This document shows positions 52,565 to 60,713 of a DNA stretch of 64,000 nt, piece after piece (positions within the stretch are counted from its first letter, which is position 1; every line of letters begins with the position of its first letter). The stretch is from Planctomycetota bacterium. GTDB taxonomy: Bacteria > Planctomycetota > Planctomycetia > Planctomycetales > Planctomycetaceae. Location: contig JAFEBS010000062.1 of the NCBI GenBank assembly GCA_018242525.1, positions 1-64,000 of the forward strand, read 5' to 3'. Under the pieces are notes generated by a model. It had not been told where the DNA came from, made no database searches, and worked only from the letters and a program-made list of their open reading frames with translations. The position numbers were made by a program, and so were the translations under genes.

Positions 52565-53767
52565 TTACTTCGCGGCGACCTTTTCCGGCAACTCGATTGC
52601 AGGTCCGACGCGCAGGTCGCGAAACTTCACGATGGTGCTGTGGTTCTGCAGTCCAAGGAATCCGTTGACGGAACGCAGTCCCAGCAGTGGTGATTCGGCG
52701 CTGGTCACATCCGTCACCATGTAACCGTTGTGCCAGGTTGTCACACGCTGGCCCCGGCAGTTGATTTCCAGAGTGTTCCATTCTCCGGGCGGGCGACTGA
52801 CCCGTGGGTTGGCGCCGGCAATATCATAGATCGAGGCGGAGTATTGATAGTCCTTCAGCTTCAGGTGCTGAGGAGCGGCATCGTCCAGGACTTGCACTTC
52901 AAAACCGGCCACGGGCAGAGTGTCGTTGTCCCGATGATGGTTTCCATCCTTGGGAACCCGGACATAGATACCACTGTTGCCTCCGGTGGACAGGCGGTAT
53001 TCCAGTCGCAGGTCGAAGTCCCCGAACTCGGTGGTGCTGCGCAACCATGGACCTTTCTGGCCGGAGCAGACCAGCAGTCCGTCTGTGACCGACCAGCAGC
53101 TTTCGGTCGCTCCGCCTTCCCCTTCCCAGCCGGTGAAATCACGTCCGTTGAACAGGGAGCGATATCCCAATTCCACGACTTGCACGTTACGCAACAGGAA
53201 CTGGCCGCCATTGGGAACTTCCACCTGGAATCCAATGTATCCATCCGAGGGGTGCAGGCCGCCCACGGAGTAAGCGGGTTGCCCGTTGATGGTCAGCGAC
53301 ACGGTTTCGCCAACCACGCGCAGATCGAACGCATTCCAGTCGCCGGCTTTGACCAGTCCGGAGCTTTGAGCGCCCGGCAGTGAACTGATGTTCCCTTCTT
53401 TTCCCTGCAGCAGATTGACCTGGTGTCCGGACTTGGGAAACGGCTTTCCGTCGCGACCCGCGCGAATGTAGATCCCCGCATCGTAATTGGCAGCCTGGAG
53501 CGACTTCCATTCCACGTGCAGTTCAAAATCCCGATAGGAAAGATGGCTGCGCAACCAACCGTGCCCGGCCTTCAATCGCAGGCAGCCATCGACGATGTCG
53601 ACATCGCAGTCATTTTCGACCGCCCAGCCATGCAGGGAAACACCGTCAAACAGGGATCGGGAAACTCCGGGGACCGGTTCGGCAGCATTGACGAGTGGCG
53701 ATGAAATCAGCGTCGCCAGCACGAGGACGGATGAAGCGATGCCTGTTGTCGGAACAAAGCCGGCCAT
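52565..53767 (-). CDS. Secreted protein with two DUF1080 (3-keto-disaccharide hydrolase-like) domains
   Basis: 400 residues, signal peptide about 1-28. Two tandem jelly-roll domains: about 37-195 (SLFDGVSLHGWAVENDCD, NYDAGIYIRAGRDGKPFP, GHQVNLLQGKEGN) and about 203-390 (SLFNGRDFTGWEGEGG, GNSGIYVRVPKDGNHHRDN, AGFEVQVLDD). The repeated LFxGxxxxGW openings mark the domain. The family binds or cleaves sugars at the cell surface in planctomycetes. The gene is flanked on both sides by inverted-repeat elements (52436-52533, 53803-53900), and these end within about 40 bp of the gene. Confidence 0.9.
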   Translation of the reverse strand: MAGFVPTTGIASSVLVLATLISSPLVNAAEPVPGVSRSLFDGVSLHGWAVENDCDVDIVDGCLRLKAGHGWLRSHLSYRDFELHVEWKSLQAANYDAGIYIRAGRDGKPFPKSGHQVNLLQGKEGNISSLPGAQSSGLVKAGDWNAFDLRVVGETVSLTINGQPAYSVGGLHPSDGYIGFQVEVPNGGQFLLRNVQVVELGYRSLFNGRDFTGWEGEGGATESCWSVTDGLLVCSGQKGPWLRSTTEFGDFDLRLEYRLSTGGNSGIYVRVPKDGNHHRDNDTLPVAGFEVQVLDDAAPQHLKLKDYQYSASIYDIAGANPRVSRPPGEWNTLEINCRGQRVTTWHNGYMVTDVTSAESPLLGLRSVNGFLGLQNHSTIVKFRDLRVGPAIELPEKVAAK

Positions 53768-53802
53768 GCGAAGTCTCCAGGGGATGGAAAGGGAGGGACC
53801 GG

Positions 53803-53900
53803 GCTTTGCCCAACAAATGGGGTCAGACCCCTACCACAGGTATCCGAAATGCGGGGAAGCCACAGCGGGAGGGGGTCAGACCCCATTTGTTGGGCAAGGC
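53803..53900. repeat. MITE-like inverted repeat, copy D (variant arms)
   Basis: 98 bp with 29-bp arms (53803-53831, 53872-53900) differing at two positions. The inner core GGGGTCAGACCCC matches copies B and C, but the outer arm is CCCAACAAAT-type and the middle differs. It lies 36 bp upstream of the DUF1080 start. Confidence 0.88.
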
Positions 53901-53930
53901 CGATGGACCGACATTATTCATTGCAATTCG

Positions 53931-53961
53931 AAAAAAGAAAACCCGACCGAGTTCGGTCGGG
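53931..53961 (-). terminator. Intrinsic terminator after cpaE
   Basis: On the minus strand CCCGACC ... GGTCGGG is followed by TTTTCTTTTTT. It lies about 65 bases beyond the stop of the CpaE-like gene and should end the Tad operon. Confidence 0.85.
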
Positions 53962-54024
53962 CTTCTTTGACGAGGTGTCATCGTCGTGCCGTGTGCCCCC
54001 CGGCCACGGCATCGACGAGAGAAC

Positions 54025-55245
54025 TCATCGTCCCCCTGATCCCAGGAAACTGAACAGCCCCCCCTTGCGCGGGGCCTTCTTGTCTTCGGTCTTTTCTTCA
54101 ACCTCGGCCGGACCATCCAGGCTTTGCACCAGTTGCAGAATGCTTTTCGTGACCCTGGCTTTCGGGGCCTGCGTGATCAACGGAACACCGTTGTTGCGAG
54201 CCTCGACCATGGTGGCATAGTCATTGGGAATGGTCGCGAAGATTTCGCGCCCCAGCGTTTCCAGGGCCTTGTTCAGACTGATCGTGTTTTCGTCCAGTCC
54301 CATTCGATTGACGACGACCTTGACCTTGTCGTACAGCCCCTGCTTGCGTTTGAAGTACTGCATCAGCCGCACTGCATTTCGAAGCGACGGCAGGTCAAGC
54401 TGGGTGACGATCAGGATCACATCCGAAAGTTCCATCGCGGCCTGGTCGAGCGGGGTAAAGGTCTTGCTCAGGTCGATGACCAGGTGGGTGAATGTGGCCT
54501 TCAGCAATGAAATCACCCGCCGCAGCTCATCGGGGCCGATCGGTGGATGATCTTCCATTTCGACCGGCCGCGGCAGCAGGAATGCGCCGCAGTCGTGCTT
54601 GGTCAGAGACCGCTTCAGCAAGGCATAGTCCAGGCGGTTGATATTGTCGGCGACATCCTGAATCGTGTAATCCGGGATGATATCCAGCCAGACATCGGCA
54701 TCCCCCAGCGCCAGATCCAGATCGATCACTGCGACGCTGCATCCCGGCTTTTGTGCGAAACTGCAGCCCAGGTTGATCGCCAGCGACGTACAGCCAATCC
54801 CGCCGGAAACGCCGGCTACGCTGATGATCTGGCTGGCCCGGGTCGGTCCCCCTTCCCCGGCGTTTTTGTTAACCACCTGTCGGATTCGTTCCAGGGCTCC
54901 CAGGAATTCTTCGAGCTTCAAGGGACTTGTCAGGAATTCCTTGGCCCCGTTGCGAACCGCCTGCAGGATCAGGCTGCCTTCCTGATGACTGCTAATTGCC
55001 AGGATCTGGCACGCGGGGTGGTTCTGATGAATACTCCCGATCAATTCGATCCCGCGGTTCTGATCGGAATCGAGAGCCACGAGTGCGATGTCCGGTTGAG
55101 TCTGCAACAGAACATCGTTGAAAACGTCGTATCGCGAGCACTCGGCCTCCAGCCAGACCGTGTCGATCCCGAGCAGCAGGGTTTTTAATGCATGTCGCGT
55201 GACGTCGTTCGGGTCGACAATCGCGAGCCGGATGACGCTTTTCAT
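54025..55245 (-). CDS. cpaE: CpaE/TadZ-like pilus assembly protein, deviant ATPase
   Basis: 406 residues from the ATG at 55245 (AGAGG ten bases upstream); an upstream extension to 55644 reads as non-coding. Residues 1-125 are a receiver-like domain (IRLAIVDPNDVTRHAL, LVALDSD near 55-61, EFLTSPLKLEEFL). The MinD/ParA-type domain follows, but the deviant Walker A is GVSGGIGCTSLA (residues 145-156): both signature lysines of KGGxGKT are replaced by Ser147 and Cys152. VIDLDLALGDADVWLDI and LVIDLSKTF are intact. CpaE proteins localise the Tad machine at a pole. ATP binding may be weak or lost. Last gene of the Tad run. Confidence 0.88.
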   Translation of the reverse strand: MKSVIRLAIVDPNDVTRHALKTLLLGIDTVWLEAECSRYDVFNDVLLQTQPDIALVALDSDQNRGIELIGSIHQNHPACQILAISSHQEGSLILQAVRNGAKEFLTSPLKLEEFLGALERIRQVVNKNAGEGGPTRASQIISVAGVSGGIGCTSLAINLGCSFAQKPGCSVAVIDLDLALGDADVWLDIIPDYTIQDVADNINRLDYALLKRSLTKHDCGAFLLPRPVEMEDHPPIGPDELRRVISLLKATFTHLVIDLSKTFTPLDQAAMELSDVILIVTQLDLPSLRNAVRLMQYFKRKQGLYDKVKVVVNRMGLDENTISLNKALETLGREIFATIPNDYATMVEARNNGVPLITQAPKARVTKSILQLVQSLDGPAEVEEKTEDKKAPRKGGLFSFLGSGGR

Positions 55246-55393
55246 GGAAAAAGAACCTCTGTTTGACACATGGACGGCCGTGGCCACCGGAGATCTTGTG
55301 AATCGACCGCGCGCCGCTAGGAGCCGTATGATGAACGCAATTCTGACAACATAACCATAGCACAGATCGACGGGTCGGCAGGCGCCAACCGGG

Positions 55394-57220
55394 TTAGTTA
55401 AAACGGGGTTTACGGATTGGTGTCGGCTCCGCCAGTTTGTTCGCAGAAGCCGGTTCGACCCGGTTGCCTGACGATGACTGTTCGACCGATTTGAAACCAG
55501 CCTGTGTGGCGCTGTCGCCGGACATCTTGACATCGTATCGCGACGGAATCGATTTTGAGGTTCGGGGCGGCTTTGAGCGGGCAGACACGGACGGATCAGG
55601 GGCCGGTGGTACCGCTTCAGCGGGCACGACACCCGGCGGCGCAATCAGCCCTCCGCCTTGAGTCGGTGCCGGCGCCGGGACGGATGACGGTGCTGTGGTG
55701 GGAGCGGGAACATAGTTCTGAGGTCCGAGCGTATTCCCTCCCCACGGGGTGTCTGCATGGACCTTCACGGAGAAATTCGGATCGCAGGCACCGCCCAAAC
55801 CGTCACATTCCGGGCCATAATTCGGCACTTCATTCAGACCGTTCAGATACAGTTCGCGGTCAGTCGGAAACGTCGTGGTCCGTCCGGGACCAATGGGCGG
55901 CATCTGGTCGGCTGACAGCGAGTTCACGTATTCGGGTGTGATCATGATGATCAGTTCCACTTCGGAATGGTCATACTGCTTTCTGCTGAATGCCGCCCCG
56001 ACGACCGGCAATTCTCCCAGGAGCGGCGTTTTCTGAACCGTGGATTGAATCCGCGTGGTAATCAGGCCTCCCAGTACCAGTGTCTGGCCGAAATCCATTT
56101 CGACGGTGGACTGCACGCGCCGCCGGCTGATACCGGGAACGGTGGTGCCGTTCAGGGTGATGGCATTGGCGACGTCCTTTTCACTGACTTCGGCATAGAC
56201 CTGCTGTTTCAACCGGGTTGGACTGATCACGATGGGCAGCGCCTGCAGGATCACGCCGAATTCCCGCCAGGCGATGGTAACCGTTCCCAGGCTTTGCGGT
56301 ACGGGAATGGGGAACTCGCCCCCGTTGTCCAGTTGGGCCGCTTCGCCACTGCGTGTCACCAGCACTGGCTCTGCCTGGATTTTCAAGAGGCCTTCGGTTT
56401 TCAGGGCCTGCAGGAATCCCTCGAAACCAAAATGATTTCCCGTGATGCCGATCCCCATCGAAGTGGGATTCGCACTACTCGGGGCAATCGTCGCTGTTGG
56501 GATTCCGCCGATGGGAGCGGTCAGGGCTGACAGTGGAGTGATCGGTCCCGGGGTGCTGGCGACCGCGGCGTTCTTGCCCAGCACGGCAAAATTCAGGCCG
56601 AATTGTCGCAGTTTGGATCTCTGGACTTCCAGCACCTTGACGCGCAGTTGAACTTCCTGGGGACCGCCGACACGAATCTGGTTGACCACGTTTGGCGAGT
56701 ACAATTGCGCCAGTTCTGTGATGCTGGCGATTTGTTGCGCGTCGGTCACCCAGCCACGCAGCAGCACGGCGCTCCCCCGCAACATGGTGGCCTGAATCGC
56801 CGAATTCGGGAAGGCACGGTTGAGGACCGATTGCAGCAGTCGCGCATCGCCAGAGACAAACACTTCGATGGTGTGAACCTGCTTGTTTCGATCCGTCACG
56901 ACCATCGTCGTCACACCCTGTTCCAGGGCCTGCACGCGCAGTTTGTTCTTGTCGAGTGCGATCACATTGATCACCTTGGGATCAAAGCCGTCCACCTGTG
57001 TCAGCCATTCCTTGAATTCGATGACCTTGGTGGTCCGCTCGATGACTTCGATCGAAGTCTTCGGGGCAACGATCTGAACCGCCTCACCGATGGGCACCCG
57101 CGGCGGTGACAACGATGGTGGAGTCTCCTGTCCGAAGCCGATGCCGGTCAGCGAAGTCGCGCAGACGGCCGCCAACAGGCATTGACTGGCCGTTCGACGA
57201 ATGGAGATGAAAGCTGACAT
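55394..57220 (-). CDS. cpaC: Tad/Flp secretin (CpaC/RcpA)
   Basis: 608 residues from the ATG at 57220, which has GAGG seven bases upstream. Signal peptide about 1-32. The pilus-assembly N-domain is at about 50-125 (KEWLTQVDGFDPKVINVIAL, then TTMVVTDRNKQVHTIEVFV). A BON-like part follows (FPNSAIQATMLRGSAVLLRGWV), and the secretin pore domain spans about 250-450 (PVLVTRSGEAAQLDNGGEFP, ILQALPIVI, DFGQTLVLGGLITTR, ELIIMITPEYV). The C-terminal 150 residues are Pro/Ser/Ala-rich, longer than usual. It forms the outer-membrane channel through which the Flp pilus emerges. Confidence 0.93.
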   Translation of the reverse strand: MSAFISIRRTASQCLLAAVCATSLTGIGFGQETPPSLSPPRVPIGEAVQIVAPKTSIEVIERTTKVIEFKEWLTQVDGFDPKVINVIALDKNKLRVQALEQGVTTMVVTDRNKQVHTIEVFVSGDARLLQSVLNRAFPNSAIQATMLRGSAVLLRGWVTDAQQIASITELAQLYSPNVVNQIRVGGPQEVQLRVKVLEVQRSKLRQFGLNFAVLGKNAAVASTPGPITPLSALTAPIGGIPTATIAPSSANPTSMGIGITGNHFGFEGFLQALKTEGLLKIQAEPVLVTRSGEAAQLDNGGEFPIPVPQSLGTVTIAWREFGVILQALPIVISPTRLKQQVYAEVSEKDVANAITLNGTTVPGISRRRVQSTVEMDFGQTLVLGGLITTRIQSTVQKTPLLGELPVVGAAFSRKQYDHSEVELIIMITPEYVNSLSADQMPPIGPGRTTTFPTDRELYLNGLNEVPNYGPECDGLGGACDPNFSVKVHADTPWGGNTLGPQNYVPAPTTAPSSVPAPAPTQGGGLIAPPGVVPAEAVPPAPDPSVSARSKPPRTSKSIPSRYDVKMSGDSATQAGFKSVEQSSSGNRVEPASANKLAEPTPIRKPRFN

Positions 57221-57279
57221 CCGAATACCTCGACTGGAAAAACGCAACTGAAAACCAAGGCGCTTGTCGTTGGGACGGA

Positions 57280-57642
57280 TTACTGTCCGTCTAACGTGGA
57301 CCGTACAATCACCTCGATCGAGTATTGATGATCACCGCGATCAAATGCCTTCAGGGTGGTGGATCCCTGAGAGAGTCGCTGGATCCGCAGGCAATTGGGG
57401 CGGACGGCTGTGACGCGAATCAGCTTGGGGTCGAAGCCCTTCACGGTCTTCAGCCAGTCGGGGTATTCCAGCAGCGTGTCGCCGTGAAGTTCGATGCGCC
57501 GGGTGGAGGCGTCGATCTGTTGAATCGCCGTTGACGGATTCACCGGGGGCTCGGCCGCCAGGATTCCGCCAAAAGCAAAGCCGCACAAGATGACAGTCGG
57601 CAGCAACCGAACTTTCATGGCGCGGCAAGTTGTTTGATTCAT
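57280..57642 (-). CDS. Stand-alone pilus-assembly N-domain protein
   Basis: 120 residues from the ATG at 57642 (AGGG just upstream); ATG 57648 or 57618 are possible. Signal peptide about 1-30. The mature part is one copy of the N-terminal domain of the adjacent secretin: YPDWLKTVKGFDPKLIRVTA, NCLRIQRLSQGSTTLKAFD and YSIEVIV correspond to FKEWLTQVDGFDPKVINVIA and following strands. It has no pore domain. The gene lies between cpaB and cpaC with 60-base gaps, so it is part of the operon. It may cap or guide the secretin periplasmic ring. Confidence 0.8.
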   Translation of the reverse strand: MNQTTCRAMKVRLLPTVILCGFAFGGILAAEPPVNPSTAIQQIDASTRRIELHGDTLLEYPDWLKTVKGFDPKLIRVTAVRPNCLRIQRLSQGSTTLKAFDRGDHQYSIEVIVRSTLDGQ

Positions 57643-57700
57643 TGGCATCCCTGCACCTCTTCCTGACCCTGGCGTTCCCATCCTGGAACGCTTTCCTTCT

Positions 57701-58819
57701 TCAGTCGATTGTGGACTCGGGTTCTGTTGATTCCGGTTCGTCTTTCAGCGTGTCTTCTACTGTGTCCGTACGTCGGATCAGCGACGTCGACCGCGTTTGT
57801 GCCGACTTGTCCGTCTTCTGGCGTCGCTCGAAGAACTTGAGCGGATTGGTCCACGGCTGTCCCTCGTCACCCGAAGTTGGTCGGGAGTCTGCGTTCTCTT
57901 CGGGCCAGTCAATCTCTTGAACTTCCTTTTGGTCGCCCTGGAAGATTTCGATTCGCCATGTCCGCCGAACCGCCTGTTCACCCACGGCAGTCACGGCCTT
58001 GGAGGTTTCGGGAGACAGATAAGATCGAAATGCAGACTTTGGCTTGGCACCGACGGCCACCTTGGCCTCGACTTTTTCCGGTTCGTCTTCCTGGCCCGAC
58101 AGTGACCGTGCCAGGACACTCAGAGAATCTTCGTTCAGGTCGCCGACATTGGCGAGTTTCTTGTCAGAACCAGATCGCAAGGCCAGTTGCAGATTGCCAT
58201 TACTTTGTTTGTTGGCCAGTTGAATCAGTTGTCCCTGCAGGGGGTAAACCAGAAAGGAGACATTTTTGACATCAGACGCTTTGGGATCCTTGGAGGCTTC
58301 GGAACCGACAATTCGGCTGTCCACGGCGAAGACCTGGATGCACTGCAACACTGGCTTCGACTGCATTCGCTTTCCGCCACCTTTTTGAGGAACTTCAATC
58401 ACGGCGCTGATATCCACAAAATTTCCGGGGCGCAGCAGACCGCTGTGAGTCATCGTGGCCGTCACTGGAAGTGTCACCACCCGCATTTCCGCAGGGATCT
58501 GGATTTCCAGGCCATATTCGCCTTTGTTCCCCAATTCCGATGCCAGTATCGGCTGTCCAGGTCCGACCCGATGTTTCAGGGATCGGTCTGCAAACTCCTC
58601 TTCTGATTGAATCGCCCCTTCCGGTATCGCGTCGGCGGGCCATTCCTTGAACCCAATGTTCGTCTTGTCCAGGCGCACACCCGCTTCAATGTCTGTTCTG
58701 GCCACCAGGATCCGGGTCTTGGTGACCGGTTTCCCGGACAACATCTGCTGAACACCGATCATCGCCACCAGTCCACAACCAGCGGCGACCAACAGCAGCA
58801 TCAGTGATTTGTTTTTCAT
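57701..58819 (-). CDS. cpaB: Flp pilus assembly protein CpaB
   Basis: 372 residues from the ATG at 58819. An N-terminal membrane anchor (LMLLLVAAGCGLVAMIGVQQM) precedes the SAF domain: VLVARTDIEAGVRLDKTNI-like ILVARTDIEAGVRL, then GPGQPILASELG, and the RcpC-type strands AEMRVVTLPVTATMTHSGLLRPGNFVDI. The C-tail of about 120 residues is charged and has no clear fold. It links the secretin to the inner-membrane part of the Tad apparatus. First gene after a terminator, so it may have its own promoter. Confidence 0.9.
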   Translation of the reverse strand: MKNKSLMLLLVAAGCGLVAMIGVQQMLSGKPVTKTRILVARTDIEAGVRLDKTNIGFKEWPADAIPEGAIQSEEEFADRSLKHRVGPGQPILASELGNKGEYGLEIQIPAEMRVVTLPVTATMTHSGLLRPGNFVDISAVIEVPQKGGGKRMQSKPVLQCIQVFAVDSRIVGSEASKDPKASDVKNVSFLVYPLQGQLIQLANKQSNGNLQLALRSGSDKKLANVGDLNEDSLSVLARSLSGQEDEPEKVEAKVAVGAKPKSAFRSYLSPETSKAVTAVGEQAVRRTWRIEIFQGDQKEVQEIDWPEENADSRPTSGDEGQPWTNPLKFFERRQKTDKSAQTRSTSLIRRTDTVEDTLKDEPESTEPESTID

Positions 58820-59171
58820 GGTTTCGGTTCCGCAGGAAGGGTCATGGCCGAGGCTGCCCCTGAAACTGTCCGTCAATCTCCTCGTGCCGGTGGATCTTCC
58901 GCGGTACGCACGCGCCTACTCGGTACGTCAAGATCGACCGGTCGAAGTCAAACTCTTCAGCATTTAACGATGCTGTCGGTTGTAACGATGGTAACCCGTC
59001 GGATGGATCCAAGGTTTGGCCAGGGAAATCCATCCAAAATGCCATCGTTTTCGGAAACATAGCTCAAGGTTTTCGAGCACGCTGCCGAAATCGCGGCCCG
59101 GACATGCAAAACAGCCCGCCAGTGGATTCCGGCGGGCTGGAAAATAGTTATTCAGGCGTCGGCGGTCAGAT
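58820..59171. other. Gap between cpaA and cpaB
   Basis: The 350 bases hold the cpaA terminator and the probable promoter of cpaB. An 8-bp inverted repeat ggatggat/atccatcc (59001-59008, 59028-59035) could be an operator, but that is only suggested by its position about 180 bp upstream of cpaB. No gene is seen. Confidence 0.45.
59108..59139 (-). terminator. Intrinsic terminator after cpaA
   Basis: On the minus strand CAGCCCGCC, a 10-base loop and GGCGGGCTG are followed by TTTT. It separates flp-cpaA from cpaB and the rest. Confidence 0.82.
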
Positions 59172-59723
59172 TTAGATCAGGCCCGCGTAGACAAAGTAGA
59201 TGATGGAGCCGATGCAGATCGGAATTCCATACGGCAGCAGGTACATCGTGGGCTTGCGTTCCTTGGCCGTGGCGAACAGCGCCCGCGGATTGCGGACGAT
59301 CATGATTTCGTAGGCAATCTGCACGAACTGACGTGCATGATGCTGGATCCGGCCACTGAACAGGATCATCACCGCAGCCATGATCGCCCCGACAACGACA
59401 GTCACGGCGAATGCATAACAGGTGGTCGTCGCCCCCAGCCAGGCACCAATGCCGGCCATTAATTTGACATCTCCGGCCCCCATTCCACCGATCGCATACA
59501 GCGGCAGCAGACAAAGTAGTCCCCACACAATGCCGTTGAAGCTGTCGGCGGCCCCGGTCCAACCGGACGCAACTGAATGGTACAGAAGTCCCGACAGGAC
59601 CATGGGGAATGTAATCCAGTTGGGAACCTTCAGCTGCTTGCCGTCGATGTAAGCCGCGAAGATCAGCACCGCCGAGACGAGCTTGACTTCCCAATGCGCG
59701 AACAAGAACTGTTGCCAGTCCAT
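59172..59723 (-). CDS. cpaA: Tad prepilin peptidase (CpaA/TadV, A24A family)
   Basis: 183 residues, short as in Tad peptidases, with no methyltransferase domain. Catalytic Asp residues: one in YIDGKQLKVPNWITFP near 25-40, the second in GMGAGDVKLMAGIGAWLG near 80-97. About five or six membrane segments. It removes the Flp leader between Gly and the residue that follows. It lies between the flp and cpaB genes. Confidence 0.92.
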   Translation of the reverse strand: MDWQQFLFAHWEVKLVSAVLIFAAYIDGKQLKVPNWITFPMVLSGLLYHSVASGWTGAADSFNGIVWGLLCLLPLYAIGGMGAGDVKLMAGIGAWLGATTTCYAFAVTVVVGAIMAAVMILFSGRIQHHARQFVQIAYEIMIVRNPRALFATAKERKPTMYLLPYGIPICIGSIIYFVYAGLI

Positions 59724-59802
59724 GATCTATCTACCTTTCTGAACGAGTGAGGGTAACCGTCCCAGGAAGCCTCCGGCTTCCCGATCTGCCGAAACATCAG
59801 TG

Positions 59803-59919
59803 CTAGCAGCCATTCCGCTGGCCTGCGGCCAGGTTCACCAGGCAGACGACCAACACCACGGCGCTGGAAATCCACTGGAGAAGCTGGCTGCCGGTCATTT
59901 CGCACCAGAATGGAAACAT
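59803..59919 (-). CDS. 38-residue membrane peptide in the Tad locus
   Basis: ATG 59919 with AGGA nine bases upstream; stop at 59803. Sequence MFPFWCEMTGSQLLQWISSA continues with one hydrophobic helix (about 14-32, VVLVVCLVNL) and ends NGC. It is placed between flp and cpaA on the same strand. There is no similarity to the Flp cleavage motif, so it is not a second pilin. It may be a small accessory protein. Confidence 0.5.
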   Translation of the reverse strand: MFPFWCEMTGSQLLQWISSAVVLVVCLVNLAAGQRNGC

Positions 59920-60036
59920 GCAAGGTCATCCTTTCGAGTCATTGTTGCGACCGGACTCAGTCGGCCGTTGGATTCACCCGCCCAGTCGGAAAGATTCCGA
60001 CTGAGCGAATTGGAAGCCAATCCCACAAGCCGGGGA

Positions 60037-60213
60037 TTAGAGATTCAGGGCGTTGTTGGCCGACCCGAACTTGGCATTGGCGCTTTGGCCGATGCTCTGG
60101 ACGGCACCGATGCAGACGATGACGATCAAGGCCAGCATGATCGCATACTCGACGGCGGTTGGACCGTCTTCCGACACCAGGAAATTCTTGACGCTGTTCA
60201 CAAACTTGCTCAT
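60037..60213 (-). CDS. flp: Flp-type pilin
   Basis: 58 residues from the ATG at 60213 with AGAGGG six bases upstream. The leader MSKFVNSVKNFLVSEDG precedes the Flp motif GPTAVEYAIMLALIVIVC: cleavage is expected after the Gly, with the Glu-Tyr of the mature N-region. The hydrophobic helix is followed by a short tail ending FGSANNALNL. Only one pilin copy is seen. It should be the major subunit assembled by the Tad machine encoded downstream. Confidence 0.92.
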   Translation of the reverse strand: MSKFVNSVKNFLVSEDGPTAVEYAIMLALIVIVCIGAVQSIGQSANAKFGSANNALNL

Positions 60214-60469
60214 AGCTTCCCTCTCTGTAATTCTTGCCGTAGTCCCGCACCCGTTTTACGGCAGCTATCGATTGGACCGATTGTGCCGACTGCGCTACGT
60301 CGCGCACGGCTCAATCGTTCCGGCACCCCGAATGGGAATTCACGGTCGTCTGAAATTCATGTGGAATCACGACGCCCGTAGACTCAACCTAGGCCACAAA
60401 AACGACGAGGCAAATTCTTTTTGGAATTTCTGCAAAAATCTCTCGTCCCCGCTGTGGCCCAATGACCTC

Positions 60470-60496
60470 GTGAACCGCACGGCGCTAACCGCAGGT
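60470..60496. repeat. Decayed arm of the GCCGCACGGCGCTAGCCGC repeat
   Basis: Matches the left arm at 5463-5489 at 24 of 27 positions (three G-to-A changes). The right arm is absent. Confidence 0.75.
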
Positions 60497-60550
60497 GTCT
60501 TCTCGATCCCATTTCGCCCGGGAAATTCAGCCTGTTTGACGCTCGGCTTA

Positions 60551-60713
60551 CTTCGCGCGGAGCGCGAAGGCTACTATTCGAACGGTTGAAGTGGCCAGGT
60601 CACACGATGACTCTTGAAAGTAGCATTCACGCTCCGCGTGACGAACGCCGAACGTCGAATCGACTCTCGGAAATCATTCTGGCAACGCAAAGCCGAGGGC
60701 CGACAGGCCTCGG
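60551..60713. repeat. Cluster of three short palindromes
   Basis: cttcgcgc-gga-gcgcgaag (60551-60569, perfect), tcacgc-tcc-gcgtga (60627-60641, perfect) and ccgagg...cctcgg (60693-60713, 6-bp stem). None has a T-run. They lie in the leader region of the CLC gene. Confidence 0.6.

Noticed and set aside
55246..55644. N-terminal extension of the CpaE gene
   Set aside because: The upstream 133 codons are low in hydrophobic pattern and Arg/Ser-rich; the ATG at 55245 has a ribosome site and begins the receiver-like domain.
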